Assembly (NCBI RefSeq): GCF_000156195.1
Contig: NZ_GG688322.1
Coordinates: 62,001 to 126,000, forward strand
Length of the DNA: 64,000 nt
Origin: Bacteroides finegoldii DSM 17565
Lineage (GTDB): Bacteria > Bacteroidota > Bacteroidia > Bacteroidales > Bacteroidaceae
Direction: 5' to 3'
The notes under the pieces are model-generated. The model did no database searches. It saw nothing but the letters and a program-made list of their open reading frames with translations, and was not told where the DNA came from. Made by a program: the position numbers and the translations under genes. This document shows, piece after piece, positions 53,456 through 62,081 of this stretch. How positions within the stretch are numbered: position 1 is the stretch's first letter; each line of letters begins with the position of its first letter.

Positions 53456-56400
53456 ATGAAAGAAAATATAAAGAAAGTATTGTTGTTGGGTTCCGGTGCC
53501 CTGAAGATCGGTGAGGCCGGTGAGTTTGACTATTCCGGTTCGCAGGCACTCAAAGCCTTGAAAGAAGAAGGCATTGAAACGATTCTTATCAATCCTAATA
53601 TTGCTACGGTACAGACTTCCGAAGGAGTGGCGGATCAAATCTACTTCCTCCCGGTGACTCCGTATTTCGTAGAGAAAGTGATTCAGAAAGAAAAACCGGA
53701 AGGCATTATGCTGGCGTTCGGCGGTCAGACAGCCTTGAACTGTGGAGTGGCATTGTATAAGGAAGGTATTCTTGAAAAATATAATGTAAAAGTACTCGGC
53801 ACTCCGGTGCAGGCCATCATGGATACCGAGGACCGCGAACTTTTCGTTCAGAAATTGAATGAAATCAATGTAAAGACCATTAAGAGTGAAGCCGTAGAAA
53901 ATGCGGAAGATGCTCGTCGCGCAGCAAAAGAATTGGGATATCCCGTGATTGTTCGTGCCGCATACGCCTTGGGAGGCTTGGGCTCCGGTTTCTGTGATAA
54001 TGAACAGCAACTGGATATTCTGGTAGAAAAAGCATTCTCTTTCTCCCCACAGGTATTAGTGGAAAAATCACTTCGTGGTTGGAAAGAAGTGGAATATGAA
54101 GTGGTGCGCGACCGTTTCGACAACTGTATTACAGTTTGTAATATGGAAAACTTCGACCCGCTGGGTATTCATACCGGTGAATCTATCGTTATTGCTCCGT
54201 CACAAACGCTTACGAACAAAGAATATCATAAACTCCGGGAACTGGCAATACGTATCATCCGTCACATCGGTATTGTGGGCGAATGTAATGTACAATATGC
54301 CTTCGACCCCGAATCCGAAGACTATCGGGTCATTGAAGTAAATGCGCGCCTTTCCCGTTCATCGGCTTTGGCATCTAAGGCAACGGGTTATCCGCTGGCT
54401 TTCGTTGCGGCTAAATTGGGACTGGGTTATGGACTCTTCGACCTGAAGAACTCTGTAACAAAGACTACTTCTGCTTTCTTCGAACCGGCATTGGATTATG
54501 TCGTATGTAAGATTCCACGTTGGGATTTGGGTAAATTCCACGGTGTAGATAAAGAATTGGGATCTTCTATGAAATCTGTCGGTGAGGTGATGGCTATCGG
54601 TCGCACTTTTGAAGAAGCTATCCAGAAAGGGCTTCGCATGATTGGACAGGGAATGCACGGATTTGTAGAAAATAAGGAGCTAGTTATTTCCGACATCGAC
54701 AAGGCTTTGCGCGAACCGACTGATAAACGTATTTTTGTTATCTCGAAGGCTTTTCGTGCCGGCTACACCATCGATCAGGTACACGAACTGACTAAGATTG
54801 ATAAATGGTTCCTTCAGAAATTGATGAATATCATGCAGACTTCCGAAGAACTGCATAGCTGGGGAAATAATCACAAACAAATAGCCGATCTGCCAAACGA
54901 ACTGCTTCGTAAAGCCAAGGTTCAAGGTTTCTCTGATTTCCAGGTTGCCCGTGCCATCGGCTACGAAGGTGATATGGAGGATGGTATTCTTTATGTCCGC
55001 AAACATCGTAAAGAGGCGGGTATTCTTCCGGTAGTGAAGCAGATTGATACGCTGGCTGCCGAATATCCTGCACAGACCAATTATCTGTATCTTACTTATA
55101 GCGGTGTAGCGAACGATGTACATTATCTGGGAGATCATAAGTCTATTGTTGTATTGGGTTCCGGCGCTTATCGTATCGGTTCTTCCGTAGAATTTGACTG
55201 GTGTGGAGTGCAGGCTTTAAATACTATTCGTAAAGAAGGATGGCGCAGCGTGATGATTAACTATAATCCCGAAACCGTATCTACGGACTACGATATGTGC
55301 GATCGCTTGTACTTCGACGAATTGACTTTCGAACGCGTGATGGATATTCTGGAGCTTGAGAATCCGCATGGGGTAATTGTATCTACCGGTGGTCAGATTC
55401 CAAATAACCTTGCTTTGCGTCTGGATGCACAGAATATCAATATCCTTGGCACAAGTGCCAAGAGCATTGACAACGCTGAAGATCGTGAAAAATTCTCTGC
55501 CATGCTCGACCGTATCGGTGTGGATCAGCCCCGTTGGCGTGAATTAACATCTATGGATGACATTCAGGAGTTTGTTGAAGAAGTGGGTTTTCCTGTACTT
55601 GTCCGTCCGTCATACGTGCTTTCGGGAGCTGCGATGAATGTTTGTTCCAATCAGGAAGAGCTGGAGCGCTTCCTGAAACTGGCCGCCAATGTATCGAAAA
55701 AACATCCGGTAGTAGTAAGTCAGTTTATTGAACATGCCAAGGAAGTAGAAATGGATGCCGTGGCGCAGAATGGCGAAATTGTGGCATACGCGATTAGTGA
55801 GCATATCGAATTTGCAGGAGTACACTCCGGTGACGCGACTATTCAGTTCCCGCCACAGAAGCTATATGTAGAAACTGTTCGCCGTATCAAACGTATCAGC
55901 CGTGAGATTGCCAAGGCTTTGAATATCTCTGGTCCGTTTAATATTCAGTATTTGGCGAAAGATAATGATATCAAGGTGATTGAATGTAACTTGCGTGCCA
56001 GTCGTTCTTTCCCATTTGTCAGCAAGGTATTGAAGATCAACTTTATTGAATTGGCAACTAAGGTTATGCTCGGCCTGCCTGTTGAAAAACCGGAAAAGAA
56101 TCTTTTCGAACTGGACTATGTGGGAATCAAAGCTTCACAGTTCTCTTTCAACCGTTTGCAGAAAGCCGACCCGGTGTTGGGAGTAGATATGGCTTCCACT
56201 GGTGAAGTAGGTTGTATTGGTATGGATACTTCTTGTGCCGTATTGAAAGCAATGCTTTCTGTAGGCTATCGTATTCCGAAGAAGAATATCCTGCTTTCTA
56301 CAGGTACCATGAAGCAAAAAGCGGATATGATGGATGCAGCCCGTATGTTGGTGAATAAGGGATATAAACTCTTTGCGACAGGCGGTACGCATAAAGCGCT

Positions 56401-56683
56401 TGCCGAGAGCGGTATTGAGAGTACTCATGTTTATTGGCCGAGTGAAGAGGGGCATCCGCAAGCGTTGGAGATGCTTCATAGTAAGGAAATAGATATGGTA
56501 GTCAATATACCAAAGAACTTGACTGCCGGAGAATTAAGCAATGGGTATAAAATCCGTCGTGCCGCCATCGATTTAAATATTCCGTTGATTACGAACGCTC
56601 GTCTGGCTAGTGCATTTATCAATGCCTTCTGTACGATGAGTGTGGATGATATAGCTATCAAGAGCTGGGCAGAATATAAATAA
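53456..56683 (+). CDS. carB: Carbamoyl-phosphate synthase large subunit
   Basis: 1075 residues from ATG at 53456 (MKENIKKVLLLGSGALKIG). Two homologous halves, each with a pre-ATP-grasp motif (GSGALKIGEAGEFDYSGSQA and GSGAYRIGSSVEFDWCGVQA) and an ATP-grasp domain, then the oligomerisation and C-terminal MGS-like regulatory domain (LFATGGTHKALAESGI). It joins bicarbonate, ammonia from CarA and two ATP for pyrimidine and arginine synthesis. GTG/ATG codons at 53432/53435 fall in a repeat and are not used. Confidence 0.96.
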   Translation: MKENIKKVLLLGSGALKIGEAGEFDYSGSQALKALKEEGIETILINPNIATVQTSEGVADQIYFLPVTPYFVEKVIQKEKPEGIMLAFGGQTALNCGVALYKEGILEKYNVKVLGTPVQAIMDTEDRELFVQKLNEINVKTIKSEAVENAEDARRAAKELGYPVIVRAAYALGGLGSGFCDNEQQLDILVEKAFSFSPQVLVEKSLRGWKEVEYEVVRDRFDNCITVCNMENFDPLGIHTGESIVIAPSQTLTNKEYHKLRELAIRIIRHIGIVGECNVQYAFDPESEDYRVIEVNARLSRSSALASKATGYPLAFVAAKLGLGYGLFDLKNSVTKTTSAFFEPALDYVVCKIPRWDLGKFHGVDKELGSSMKSVGEVMAIGRTFEEAIQKGLRMIGQGMHGFVENKELVISDIDKALREPTDKRIFVISKAFRAGYTIDQVHELTKIDKWFLQKLMNIMQTSEELHSWGNNHKQIADLPNELLRKAKVQGFSDFQVARAIGYEGDMEDGILYVRKHRKEAGILPVVKQIDTLAAEYPAQTNYLYLTYSGVANDVHYLGDHKSIVVLGSGAYRIGSSVEFDWCGVQALNTIRKEGWRSVMINYNPETVSTDYDMCDRLYFDELTFERVMDILELENPHGVIVSTGGQIPNNLALRLDAQNINILGTSAKSIDNAEDREKFSAMLDRIGVDQPRWRELTSMDDIQEFVEEVGFPVLVRPSYVLSGAAMNVCSNQEELERFLKLAANVSKKHPVVVSQFIEHAKEVEMDAVAQNGEIVAYAISEHIEFAGVHSGDATIQFPPQKLYVETVRRIKRISREIAKALNISGPFNIQYLAKDNDIKVIECNLRASRSFPFVSKVLKINFIELATKVMLGLPVEKPEKNLFELDYVGIKASQFSFNRLQKADPVLGVDMASTGEVGCIGMDTSCAVLKAMLSVGYRIPKKNILLSTGTMKQKADMMDAARMLVNKGYKLFATGGTHKALAESGIESTHVYWPSEEGHPQALEMLHSKEIDMVVNIPKNLTAGELSNGYKIRRAAIDLNIPLITNARLASAFINAFCTMSVDDIAIKSWAEYK

Positions 56684-56706
56684 GATGATTATATTCTATT
56701 GAAATG

Positions 56707-56753
56707 AAAAGACAAAGGTCGTTCCTGTTATTCGGGAGCGGCCTTTGTCTTTT
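56707..56753 (+). terminator. Terminator of the glmS-purF-carAB series
   Basis: AAAAGACAAAGGTCGTTCC pairs with GGGAGCGGCCTTTGTCTTTT around an 8-nt loop. Confidence 0.8.
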
Positions 56754-56888
56754 ATTGTAGAAATACAATTATTCGATTATTCAGTTGGAAAATTAAATAC
56801 TCTTGGTCTTTATTTGCTGTTTTGGACATTTTAATGTAACTTGCGCACTTATTTAAATAATATTTTTTTTTACAGGAGGATGATAGGT

Positions 56889-57935
56889 ATGGATAATCAT
56901 GTTGTAATAATGGCTGGTGGCATAGGGAGCCGTTTCTGGCCGATGAGCACTCCGGAATGTCCTAAACAATTTATTGATGTAATGGGATGTGGCCGGTCAC
57001 TGATTCAATTGACGGCAGACCGGTTTGATGGTGTTTGCCCCAGAGAAAATATGTGGGTGGTAACTTCTGAAAAATACATTGATATTGTTCGGGAGCAGTT
57101 GCCGGAAATTCCGGAAAGTAATATTTTAGCGGAACCTTGTGCACGAAATACTGCACCTTGTATCGCATTTGCTTGCTGGAAAATCAAAAAGAAGCATCCC
57201 CGTGCTAATATTGTAGTAACTCCTTCGGATGCATTAGTCATCGATACGGGCGAGTTCCGTAGAGTGATGGAGAAAGCACTTCGTTTTACGGATGATAGCA
57301 GTGCTATTGTCACAATAGGTATTCGGCCGACTCGTCCGGAGACAGGCTACGGATATATTGCTGCTGCCAACCAGCTTCAAACAGATAAAGAAATTTATAC
57401 AGTAGACGCATTCAAGGAAAAACCCGATAAAGAGACAGCTGAAAAGTATTTGGCGGAAGGTAATTACTTCTGGAATGCGGGAATCTTTGTGTGGAACGTG
57501 CGTACTATCACTTCCGTGATGCGTGTATATGCTCCGGGTATCGCACAGATTTTTGACCGTATTTTCCCGGATTTCTATACGGAAAAAGAAAATGAAACAA
57601 TCAAAAAGTTGTTCCCGACTTGCGAAAGTATTTCTATCGACTATGCGGTGATGGAAAAAGCGGAGGCAATTTACGTGTTACCGGCTTCTTTCGGCTGGTC
57701 GGACTTAGGTACATGGGGAGCACTTCGCGGTCTTTTGCCACAGGATAAATCGGGAAATGCTACGGTAGGAACCGATATACGTTTGTATGACAGTAAGAAT
57801 TGTATTGTGCATGCCAGCGAAGAAAAACGAGTTGTTGTTCAAGGATTAGATGGATATATCATCGCGGAGAAAGATAATACATTACTGATTTGTAAACTGG
57901 AAGAGGAACAACGGATTAAAGAGTTCTCGAAATAA
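56889..57935 (+). CDS. manC: Mannose-1-phosphate guanylyltransferase
   Basis: 348 residues from ATG at 56889. VVIMAGGIGSRFWPMS is the nucleotidyltransferase signature, PKQFIDVMG and FWNAGIFVW (sugar site) follow, and SIDYAVMEKAEAIYVLPASFGWSDLGTW is split here by the conserved SxDYxVME motif. No fused phosphomannose isomerase domain. Makes GDP-mannose for GDP-fucose and surface glycans. A real Shine-Dalgarno, AGGAGG at 56875-56880, lies 8 nt before this ATG and selects it over upstream in-frame ATGs at 56841 and 56880. Confidence 0.9.
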   Translation: MDNHVVIMAGGIGSRFWPMSTPECPKQFIDVMGCGRSLIQLTADRFDGVCPRENMWVVTSEKYIDIVREQLPEIPESNILAEPCARNTAPCIAFACWKIKKKHPRANIVVTPSDALVIDTGEFRRVMEKALRFTDDSSAIVTIGIRPTRPETGYGYIAAANQLQTDKEIYTVDAFKEKPDKETAEKYLAEGNYFWNAGIFVWNVRTITSVMRVYAPGIAQIFDRIFPDFYTEKENETIKKLFPTCESISIDYAVMEKAEAIYVLPASFGWSDLGTWGALRGLLPQDKSGNATVGTDIRLYDSKNCIVHASEEKRVVVQGLDGYIIAEKDNTLLICKLEEEQRIKEFSK

Positions 57936-57982
57936 AGATTATTTCGTTTGCTGATATTCGTGTGGTGTCATTCCTGTCATTC
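57920..57982. repeat. First copy of the 63-bp direct repeat bracketing a toxin-antitoxin cassette
   Basis: Identical to 58800-58862. It contains the last codons and stop of manC (EFSK, TAA) and the 3' end of the downstream AraC-type gene in antisense. Confidence 0.95.
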
Positions 57983-58001
57983 AGCTGATATTCAATTGAA
58001 A

Positions 58002-58031
58002 GCCGGAGTTAAGCACTCCGGCATTATTTTT
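58002..58031 (+). terminator. Terminator in the cassette, after manC
   Basis: GCCGGAGT (58002-58009) pairs with ACTCCGGC (58015-58022), followed by ATTATTTTT. It may also end the antitoxin transcript from the other side. Confidence 0.7.
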
Positions 58032-58320
58032 ATAATTGCACTTCGATATTTAATTTTCCACCAAGTCCACGTTCTACAATATCAAATAATGTTTTGAGAG
58101 TAATATTTTCTCCATCGTTTTCAACTTTTGATATGAATGTACGTTTCTTGTCAATGCGACTTGCAAGCTCTGCTTGTGTCATATCTAATTTTTCTCTGGC
58201 ACTTCGTATCTTAAAGCCAATGCGCAAAGCCTCAAGTTCTCTCTCAAGCCTGTCTCGTTCCGGTGCTCCAACTTCACCGTAATACTCATTTTTAATTTGG
58301 TCTAATGTTTTTGTATTCAT
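58030..58320 (-). CDS. higA: HTH (Xre-type) antitoxin
   Basis: 96 residues. A helical N-terminus (about 1-38) and an HTH_3 domain (about 39-90) with KLDMTQAELASRIDKKRTFI and SKVENDGENITLKTL. Its ATG overlaps the toxin stop in ATGA (58317-58320), and the toxin comes first, the HigBA order. It should neutralise the toxin and repress the operon. Part of the bracketed cassette. Confidence 0.88.
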   Translation of the reverse strand: MNTKTLDQIKNEYYGEVGAPERDRLERELEALRIGFKIRSAREKLDMTQAELASRIDKKRTFISKVENDGENITLKTLFDIVERGLGGKLNIEVQL

Positions 58321-58670
58321 TCTAAAATCTCCTTTTCTTTTTCTTTATAATAGTCGGTCATAAGCCGTTCTGCTCTTTTTATTTCTTCTGGTGGCGTTTT
58401 TTGTGTCTTTTTCTGAAAGCCACTTAACAAAACAACCAATTTATTACCGTCAAAGAAACAAAAAATGCGGAAGATATTATTGCCTAGTTGCACGCGAACC
58501 TCAAATAGTCCATTAGTACCTTCTATGTATTTTAGATATGTCGTTGGGATTCGGTCTATCTGCTCGATAATATCTAGCACTTTGATGATTTTATCGCGAA
58601 CCTTCTGTGGTTGTTTCTTGAAAAAATCATCAAAATATTCTTTATATGTTATGACTTCTCTTACTTTCAT
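58317..58670 (-). CDS. higB: RelE/HigB-like toxin (Gp49-type)
   Basis: 117 residues. YFDDFFKKQPQKVRDKI, YLKYIEGTNGLFEVRVQLGN and IFRIFCFFDGNKLVVLLSGF followed by KKTQKTPPEEIKRAERL give the HigB/Gp49 pattern of mRNA interferases of the RelE superfamily. The C-terminus is rich in Lys/Glu. Toxin gene first, antitoxin gene second, overlapping by 4 nt. A -7 box lies only 5 nt upstream of the ATG. Confidence 0.88.
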   Translation of the reverse strand: MKVREVITYKEYFDDFFKKQPQKVRDKIIKVLDIIEQIDRIPTTYLKYIEGTNGLFEVRVQLGNNIFRIFCFFDGNKLVVLLSGFQKKTQKTPPEEIKRAERLMTDYYKEKEKEILE

Positions 58671-58674
58671 TTTA

Positions 58675-58682
58675 CAAAGGTA
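58675..58682 (-). promoter_or_regulatory. -7 box of the toxin-antitoxin operon
   Basis: TACCTTTG on the minus strand. Given its place 5 nt before the toxin ATG, the transcript would begin at or just inside the start codon, so the toxin mRNA may be leaderless. Confidence 0.45.
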
Positions 58683-58799
58683 ACTTATAAATTACATAAA
58701 AGCAATTTTAGACTACTTTTTCTTTAATTTTTCTCATCATTTTATCCATTATCTCTTCAGAACATTTTGCCAACTCATAGAAAGTGGCTGACTGTATTC

Positions 58800-58862
58800 A
58801 GAGTTCTCGAAATAAAGATTATTTCGTTTGCTGATATTCGTGTGGTGTCATTCCTGTCATTC
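58800..58862. repeat. Second copy of the 63-bp direct repeat
   Basis: Identical to 57920-57982. Here it supplies the C-terminal codons and stop of the AraC-type gene and carries a redundant copy of the manC end. Confidence 0.95.
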
Positions 58863-59715
58863 GTTTGAAGAACTTCGAGAAAAAAGAAGGATTAGGGAAA
58901 TTTAATTCATCAGAAACTTGATAAACGAGCAGATTGCTATGTTTTAGCAATACTTTTGCTTCTAGTATAATGGACTGGTTTATCCAGTCCATTACTGTTT
59001 GTTGACTGGCCTGCCGGATAACTGTATTCAGATAACGCGGAGTGAGACATAGCTTATCCGCATAGAAGTTCACGTTACGCTCTTTCTTGCTGTGTGTGTT
59101 GACAAGAGAGATGAAGCGTTGGAAAATCTCTTCCTGTCTTGTCAACTGTGCAGGATTCTGCTCAATGCTGTTTTGAGCGATATATTCTAAATAATAGAGG
59201 AGGCTGGCCAAAAGATGTTGTATAGCTTCTTTGCGGAATGGCGGTTCCTGCAATACTCCCCATATCAAGGTGAAATAATGTTCCACTTGTTGCTGTTCTT
59301 GCGGAGATAGTAACAATATGATGCTTTTCTGATGATGGAGAAGGTAAGAGAAAAAATCGTCTTTTCCGGATATAGGAAGGAAATTGTGGTCGGCTGCTAT
59401 CATTTGCATATCAAAATCAGGAGACACTTCTGTGATTTGAATAATGGAGTTAGGAGCGATCACTGCGATGTATCCCGGTTGGATGGTATATTCGATCAGA
59501 TTAATGAGAACTCGGACAGAACCTTGTTTGACGAATGCAATACGCCCTTCTTTAATACGATACGGTTGACCGAGTGAGAAAAGAGTCGTTTCCATTTTTA
59601 CAAAGCTATTGACGAATCCGAAATCAGAAGATATATAACGATGCTCGTTATGTCGGACAATTTTGAGATTGTCTAATAATTTAAGTGCTAACTCTATCGG
59701 TCCTTTTTGTTCCAT
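58819..59715 (-). CDS. AraC-family transcriptional regulator
   Basis: 298 residues. N-terminal cupin-like sensory domain (about 1-170, IKEGRIAFVKQGSVRVLINL), C-terminal double HTH (about 195-298: VNFYADKLCLTPRYLNTVIR, SDELNFPNPSFFSKFFKRMT, then GMTPHEYQQTK). Divergent from the efflux operon, so most likely its regulator. The last codons lie in the 63-bp repeat. Confidence 0.92.
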   Translation of the reverse strand: MEQKGPIELALKLLDNLKIVRHNEHRYISSDFGFVNSFVKMETTLFSLGQPYRIKEGRIAFVKQGSVRVLINLIEYTIQPGYIAVIAPNSIIQITEVSPDFDMQMIAADHNFLPISGKDDFFSYLLHHQKSIILLLSPQEQQQVEHYFTLIWGVLQEPPFRKEAIQHLLASLLYYLEYIAQNSIEQNPAQLTRQEEIFQRFISLVNTHSKKERNVNFYADKLCLTPRYLNTVIRQASQQTVMDWINQSIILEAKVLLKHSNLLVYQVSDELNFPNPSFFSKFFKRMTGMTPHEYQQTK

Positions 59716-59734
59716 TTCTTTCTCTCTTTTCCGG

Positions 59735-59742
59735 CAAAGGTA
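59735..59742 (-). promoter_or_regulatory. -7 box for the AraC-type regulator
   Basis: TACCTTTG on the minus strand, 19 nt before the ATG. Confidence 0.55.
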
Positions 59743-59802
59743 ATAAAATGCGGCATATTTATTTTCTTTTTTCTGTTTTATCGAACTAATGGGACATATT
59801 TG

Positions 59803-59813
59803 CCAACTCTTGG
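59803..59813. promoter_or_regulatory. Candidate operator between regulator and efflux operon
   Basis: CCAA-CTC-TTGG palindrome inside TTTGCCAACTCTTGGAAATG, about 25-36 nt upstream of the efflux -7 box, a fitting place for an AraC-type activator. A partial copy (TTTTGCCAACTCATAGAAAG) lies at 58765-58784. Confidence 0.35.
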
Positions 59814-59838
59814 AAATGACCAGTGTCTTTGAAATCCC

Positions 59839-59846
59839 TATCTTTG
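59839..59846 (+). promoter_or_regulatory. -7 box of the efflux operon
   Basis: TATCTTTG. It lies inside a longer in-frame reading of the TolC gene (from 59823) and so selects the later start. Confidence 0.6.
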
Positions 59847-59870
59847 TCTTTCGAAGAAACCAAAGAAATA

Positions 59871-61136
59871 ATGGATATGAAAAGAATGATTTTCAGTTTC
59901 TCCTTTTTACTGTATGTAGCAGGAGCGTATGCGCAGATTACATTGGAAGAATGTCTGCGGAAGACGCAGGACAATTATCCGCTGGTACATCAGTATGGTT
60001 TAGTGGAGAAGACAAAGGAATATAATCTGGAAAATGCAGCCAAGGGATATTTACCTCAATTTGCTCTTTCGGCTAAGGCCTCTTATCAGAGTGATGTGAC
60101 AGAAATTCCGGCAAAACTTCCCGGAGTAGATTTAAAAGGATTGCCCAAAGACCAATATCAGGTCATGTTGGAGTTGCAACAGAAGATATGGGACGGGGGA
60201 GGAATCCGTATGCAGAAGAAGCAGACGATTGCAGAGGCTGAAGTGGAGAAAGAAAAACTGAATGTAGATATGTATGCGCTGAATGACCGCGTGAATGATC
60301 TTTATTTTGGAATTCTCCTGCTGGACGAGCAAATCAAACAGAATACATTGTTACAAGATGAGCTAGAGAGAAATTATCGTCAGATTACTGCTTATGTGGA
60401 AAATGGAATAGCCAATCAAGCTGATTTGGATGCAGTGAAAGTGGAGCAGCTGAATACAAAACAGAAAAGAGTGGATTTAGTATCATCACGTGCAGCTTAT
60501 TTGAAAATGCTTTCGCTGTTGGTAGGAGAAGCACTGTCTCCGGAGACGGTGCTGGAGAAACCTGTACCTCAAAGTACGGTTTCGGCTGTCAGTGAGATTC
60601 GTCGGCCGGAGTTGGCTTTGTTTGATGCACAGGGAGCTGGACTGCAAGTGCAGGAGAAGGCTTTGAATGTGCGTCATCTTCCGCAGTTCGGACTGTTTGT
60701 GCAGGGGGCATACGGAAATCCCGGATTGGATATGCTGAAGAATGAATTCTCTCCTTATTATATGGCAGGTGTCCGGCTTTCATGGAATTTCGGTAGTCTG
60801 TATACTTTGAAAAATGACCGTCGGGTGATCGAGAAGAAAAGACAGCAACTGGATAATAACCGGGATATATTCCTTTTCAATACAAGACTGGAAATGACGC
60901 AGCAGGATCAGGTTATCCATTCTTTGGAGAAGCAAATGCGGGATGATGATGAAATAATCCGGTTGCGTACAAATATCCGTAAAGCTGCCGAAGCAAAGGT
61001 GGCAAATGGAACATTGACCGTGACTGAAATGTTACGTGAACTGACTAATGAGAGCTTGGCGCGTCAGTCGAAAGCTATGCATGAGATTCAACGGTTAATG
61101 GGAATTTATCAATTGAAATATACAACGAATGATTAA
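59871..61136 (+). CDS. TolC-family outer-membrane efflux protein
   Basis: 421 residues from ATG at 59871 (alternative 59877). A signal peptide ends at AGAYAQ. Two homologous halves of helical barrel and beta strands: ITLEECLRKTQDNYPLVHQY opens the first, QEKALNVRHLPQFGLFVQGA and VRLSWNFGSL belong to the second. It forms the outer-membrane channel of a tripartite pump. Its stop overlaps the next gene by 8 nt. Confidence 0.9.
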   Translation: MDMKRMIFSFSFLLYVAGAYAQITLEECLRKTQDNYPLVHQYGLVEKTKEYNLENAAKGYLPQFALSAKASYQSDVTEIPAKLPGVDLKGLPKDQYQVMLELQQKIWDGGGIRMQKKQTIAEAEVEKEKLNVDMYALNDRVNDLYFGILLLDEQIKQNTLLQDELERNYRQITAYVENGIANQADLDAVKVEQLNTKQKRVDLVSSRAAYLKMLSLLVGEALSPETVLEKPVPQSTVSAVSEIRRPELALFDAQGAGLQVQEKALNVRHLPQFGLFVQGAYGNPGLDMLKNEFSPYYMAGVRLSWNFGSLYTLKNDRRVIEKKRQQLDNNRDIFLFNTRLEMTQQDQVIHSLEKQMRDDDEIIRLRTNIRKAAEAKVANGTLTVTEMLRELTNESLARQSKAMHEIQRLMGIYQLKYTTND

Positions 61137-62064
61137 TATAACTTCTCCGGGTATGAAAAGAATAACAAAAATAGGAATGTGGGGGATAACGCTGATGATG
61201 TTATCTGCCTGTGGAAATGGAACACCTGATTATGACGCAACCGGTACATTTGAAGCTACGGAAGTAATAGTGTCCGCCGAGGCTGCCGGAAAATTGCTAC
61301 GACTGGAAGTAGAAGAGGGAACAAAGCTGGAAGCGGGTGAGGAGATCGGGTTGGTAGATACGGTACAATTGTATTTAAAGAAATTGCAATTGGAAGCCAG
61401 TATGAAATCGGTAGAAAACCAGCGTCCTGATCTTGCCAAACAGATTGCCGCTACCAAGCAGCAAATTGTCACGGCAGAGCGTGAGAGGAAACGGGTGGAA
61501 AACTTGCTTGCTGCAGGTGCGGCCAATCAGAAACAACTGGATGATTGGGACGCGCAAGTCAAATTACTCGAACGACAGCTCGTTGCACAGGAATCATCGT
61601 TGCGTAATAGTACGAATAGCCTTACAGAACAAGGCAATTCGGTTGCTATACAGGTAGCGCAAGTGGAGGATCAGTTAGCTAAATGTCATGTTCAGTCACC
61701 TATCGCAGGTACAGTATTGGCTAAATATGCGGAAGCCGGTGAATTGGCGGCTATCGGTAAGCCTTTATTTAAGGTGGGCGAAGTGGATCGTATGTATTTG
61801 AGGGCTTACATCACTTCCGAACAGTTGTCAAAAGTGAAACTGGGAGATCAAGTGACTGTGTATGCTGACTATGGCAACTCGGAGCAGAAAGCTTATCCGG
61901 GGGAAGTGACCTGGATTTCCGATCGTTCGGAATTCACTCCAAAAACAATTCTGACGAAGAATGAACGTGCTAATCTGGTATATGCAGTGAAGATTGCGGT
62001 GAAGAATGACGGAGCGTTGAAGATTGGTATGTATGGCGGAGTAAAATTAAAGAATGAAGATTAA
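61129..62064 (+). CDS. HlyD-family periplasmic adaptor (membrane fusion lipoprotein)
   Basis: 311 residues. Lipobox LMMLSACGNG; biotinyl-lipoyl halves (IVSAEAAGKLLRLEVEEG and VQSPIAGTVLAKYAEAGELA) flank a helical hairpin (about 85-180, rich in Gln, Lys and Glu), followed by a beta-barrel domain (RAYITSEQLSKVKLGDQV). It links the ABC permeases to TolC. ATG at 61129 overlaps tolC; an internal ATG at 61153 gives a more standard signal peptide. Confidence 0.9.
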   Translation: MINITSPGMKRITKIGMWGITLMMLSACGNGTPDYDATGTFEATEVIVSAEAAGKLLRLEVEEGTKLEAGEEIGLVDTVQLYLKKLQLEASMKSVENQRPDLAKQIAATKQQIVTAERERKRVENLLAAGAANQKQLDDWDAQVKLLERQLVAQESSLRNSTNSLTEQGNSVAIQVAQVEDQLAKCHVQSPIAGTVLAKYAEAGELAAIGKPLFKVGEVDRMYLRAYITSEQLSKVKLGDQVTVYADYGNSEQKAYPGEVTWISDRSEFTPKTILTKNERANLVYAVKIAVKNDGALKIGMYGGVKLKNED

Positions 62065-62081
62065 AAATTAAAGTCTGGGAG

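Noticed and set aside
57920..58862. Insertion sequence
   Set aside because: No transposase, no terminal inverted repeats, and a 63-bp direct repeat is much longer than an IS target duplication.
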